Part shown: piece by piece, positions 4,388 through 5,431 of the stretch | Numbering within the stretch: the first letter of the stretch is position 1 | How the letters are laid out: the number at the start of each line of letters is the position of its first letter | Assembly: GCA_937891905.1 (NCBI GenBank) | Contig: CALATT010000123.1 | Coordinates: 1-5,431, forward strand | Direction of reading: 5' to 3' | Length of the DNA stretch: 5,431 nt | Origin: an uncultured Bacteroidales bacterium | GTDB lineage: Bacteria > Bacteroidota > Bacteroidia > Bacteroidales > Paludibacteraceae | Notes under the pieces: generated by a model | The model's database searches: none | What the model saw: the letters and a program-made list of their open reading frames with translations, nothing else | Told to the model about the DNA's origin: nothing | Translations under genes and position numbers: made by a program

Positions 4388-5058
4388 TGGTCGAGTTGCA
4401 AATCCTGTCCAAAGTCCTGAAGGATAAAAATCTATCCTTACTAACCCTGAATAATATAACCGATGATTATTTCATAACATATCAATCTGAATACGAATTC
4501 ATCCGGGATCATGTTCAGAAGTATGGTAATGTACCTGACAAGGAGACATTCCTGGCAAAGTTCCCAGACTTCACAATCGTGGAAGTTTCTGAGACGGACA
4601 AGTACCTTGTTGACACATTTAACGAGGAGCATCTGTACGCCAAAGCTGTACCTGTAGTCAACAAGATTGCGGAGCTCATGCAGACAGATGCCAACGCCGC
4701 AATAGAGTACCTTGGAAGTCAGCTGGAGAACCTTAAGGTCAGATCCGCTGTTATGGGAACAGACATCATATCGCAGGCTCGTAAGAGATACGAAGAGTAC
4801 GAAGAGATGAGAGCAAACCCAGAGAAATTTCAGATCGCAACAGGCTTTGACCAGCTTGACAACATCATAGGCGGATGGCGCCGCGGTGAAGAGCTCGTAG
4901 TCATGTTCGCCAGAACTGGTCAAGGTAAATCGTGGGTATTAGTTAAAACAGCAGCTCACGCTTGGAAATTAGGATTCAGAGTAGGCTATATATCTCCTGA
5001 AATGAGTGCTAATAAAATAGGTTATAGATTTTTTGACGATAAAAGAAGTTCGGAATAA
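4387..5058 (+). CDS. DnaB-type replicative helicase, truncated after Walker A
   Basis: The 223 residues contain the N-terminal helical domain (about 1-110), a linker helix (DIISQARKRYEEYEEM, 126-141), and the start of the RecA-like motor with FDQLDNIIGGWRRGEEL (154-170) and Walker A ARTGQGKS (175-182). The next conserved stretch, GFRVGYISPEMSANKIGYRF (196-215), is intact. After it the frame reads FDDKRSSE and stops. The relatives I know run to roughly 400 residues or more, so Walker B, the DNA-binding loops and the Arg finger are missing. The protein should not work as a helicase. The ATG overlaps the loader stop. The loss coincides with the start of a DUF4491 fragment in another frame, so this is a junction and not a simple frameshift. 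Confidence 0.88.
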   Translation: MVELQILSKVLKDKNLSLLTLNNITDDYFITYQSEYEFIRDHVQKYGNVPDKETFLAKFPDFTIVEVSETDKYLVDTFNEEHLYAKAVPVVNKIAELMQTDANAAIEYLGSQLENLKVRSAVMGTDIISQARKRYEEYEEMRANPEKFQIATGFDQLDNIIGGWRRGEELVVMFARTGQGKSWVLVKTAAHAWKLGFRVGYISPEMSANKIGYRFFDDKRSSE

Positions 5059-5060
5059 CT
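5027..5060. other. Junction between phage helicase and DUF4491 gene
   Basis: Phage helicase similarity ends after the codons for GYRF (about 5032). DUF4491 similarity begins by FSYRCW (about 5060) in a different frame. The join contains a run of six Ts (5029-5034) and no obvious direct repeat or insertion-sequence end. It is a deletion or recombination point, or an assembly join. Confidence 0.75.
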
Positions 5061-5266
5061 TTTCTTACCGATGCTGGCCTGTATTTCTGGCTGCAGGTTT
5101 AATTCTTCTCGGGCTGTCGCTTTTCATACCTGACATCGTTTTATCCGCAATCATCGGTGTGGTTGGGTTCTCCTGCCTATGGAGTATTATTGAGCTGTTC
5201 CATCAGCACAAGAGAGTAGAAAAGGGATGGTTCCCAGCAAATCCAAAACACCACCCTGATTTATGA
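5033..5266 (+). CDS. DUF4491 small membrane protein, 5'-truncated fragment
   Basis: From FSYRCWPVFL onward the sequence matches the DUF4491 family, including the hallmark GFSCLWSIIELF and the end VEKGWFPANPKHHPDL. Two membrane segments remain: about residues 14-32 and 34-55. Full-length members are about 95-100 residues and begin with another hydrophobic helix and a FHP-type motif, so some 20-25 N-terminal residues are missing. The only start, TTG 5033, has no ribosome binding site and lies inside the helicase frame, so this fragment is probably not expressed as shown. DUF4491 is normally a host chromosomal gene in Firmicutes and Bacteroidetes and not a phage gene, and its function is unknown. 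Confidence 0.82.
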   Translation: MTIKEVRNNFSYRCWPVFLAAGLILLGLSLFIPDIVLSAIIGVVGFSCLWSIIELFHQHKRVEKGWFPANPKHHPDL

Positions 5267-5307
5267 ATGTGACTGCTGAAGAAATCCTTGAAAAATTCTC
5301 GCACAGT

Positions 5308-5321
5308 TCACAGATATGTGA
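5308..5321. repeat. Operator-like palindrome overlapping the promoter
   Basis: TCACA (5308-5312), GATA and TGTGA (5317-5321) are perfect 5-base arms that include the TG of the extended -10. A protein bound here would block RNA polymerase. The arms are short, so chance is possible. Confidence 0.4.
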
Positions 5322-5327
5322 TATACT
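5319..5327 (+). promoter_or_regulatory. Extended -10 promoter for the last gene
   Basis: TG (5319-5320), one base, then TATACT (5322-5327) forms an extended -10 element differing from TATAAT at one position. No good -35 lies 17 bases upstream, since TTGAAA (5288-5293) is too far away, which is typical of extended -10 promoters. A palindrome TCACA-GATA-TGTGA (5308-5321) abuts the -10 and could be an operator. The gene starts 39 bases downstream. Confidence 0.55.
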
Positions 5328-5365
5328 TATATATAAGAAAAATAAAAAATCAAGGAGAAATAAAA

Positions 5366-5431
5366 ATGATGAAAGAAAAGAAAGTCGCAATATTTGGAAT
5401 TATAACAGGAGTAATAATACTTTTTAAATCA
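5366..5431 (+). CDS. Start of a small protein with an N-terminal membrane or signal helix (3' end outside the window)
   Basis: The first 22 codons read MMKEKKVAIFGIITGVIILF and continue KS at the window edge. Three or four Lys/Glu residues followed by a run of hydrophobic residues look like a membrane anchor or signal peptide. AAGGAG (5352-5357) lies eight bases before the first of two tandem ATGs (5366 and 5369), so the first is preferred. It has its own promoter upstream and appears to belong to the host-like side of the junction. The family cannot be told. Confidence 0.65.
   Translation, partial: MMKEKKVAIFGIITGVIILFKS

Noticed and set aside
4441..4923. 160-codon - strand frame across the helicase gene
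   Set aside because: It is a shadow of the clearly identified helicase coding sequence.
5027..5060. Prophage attachment site
   Set aside because: No integrase, no duplicated core sequence and no tRNA end is visible, and a phage would not normally integrate through the middle of its own helicase gene.

Overview
The window looks like part of a temperate phage, prophage or related mobile element of a gut-type Clostridia host (Lachnospiraceae or Oscillospiraceae-like). That is inferred from strong GGAGG ribosome binding sites, tightly packed one-direction genes, moderate GC and the look of the protein families. It could also be a metagenomic contig. All credible genes are on the + strand.

Layout. 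(1) Positions 1-1925, near 50% GC where I counted, form a nucleotide-metabolism cassette. It holds the end of an unrecognised gene, an 87-residue unknown protein, flavin-dependent thymidylate synthase ThyX, a 55-residue basic protein, a DUF1599 / nucleotide modification associated domain 1 protein, and a 143-residue Cys-containing protein. A hairpin at 1937-1967 closes it. (2) Positions 1926-2191 carry no gene but are dense in structure. Two perfect inverted-repeat pairs, of 13 and 22 bases, are interleaved in the order A1-B1-A2-B2, and the last arm runs straight into six Ts just before the next ribosome binding site. (3) Positions 2192 to about 5030 are a replication module. It holds a winged-helix initiator, four small proteins (two of them Cys-rich), an AAA+ helicase loader of DnaC/DnaI type, and the N-terminal half of a DnaB-type helicase. 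The initiator gene contains two 21-bp-spaced iteron-like palindromic repeats, a 24-base pure A/T tract and a 24-bp palindrome. This arrangement recalls the lambda origin lying inside gene O. (4) Near 5027-5060 the phage-like sequence stops: the helicase is cut just after its Walker A region and is followed by the C-terminal two thirds of a chromosomal-type DUF4491 membrane protein that lacks its own N-terminus. This is either a real deletion or recombination junction, or a chimeric assembly. (5) Positions 5267-5431 hold a plausible extended -10 promoter with an overlapping palindrome, and the start of a small protein that runs off the window.

How the genes would work together: the initiator binds an origin, probably the one in its own gene. 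The AAA+ loader then places the helicase there, while ThyX and the DUF1599 protein adjust the thymidine nucleotide pool or support DNA base modification. The most unusual items are the interleaved inverted repeats ahead of the initiator, the candidate origin inside the initiator, and the double-truncation junction.
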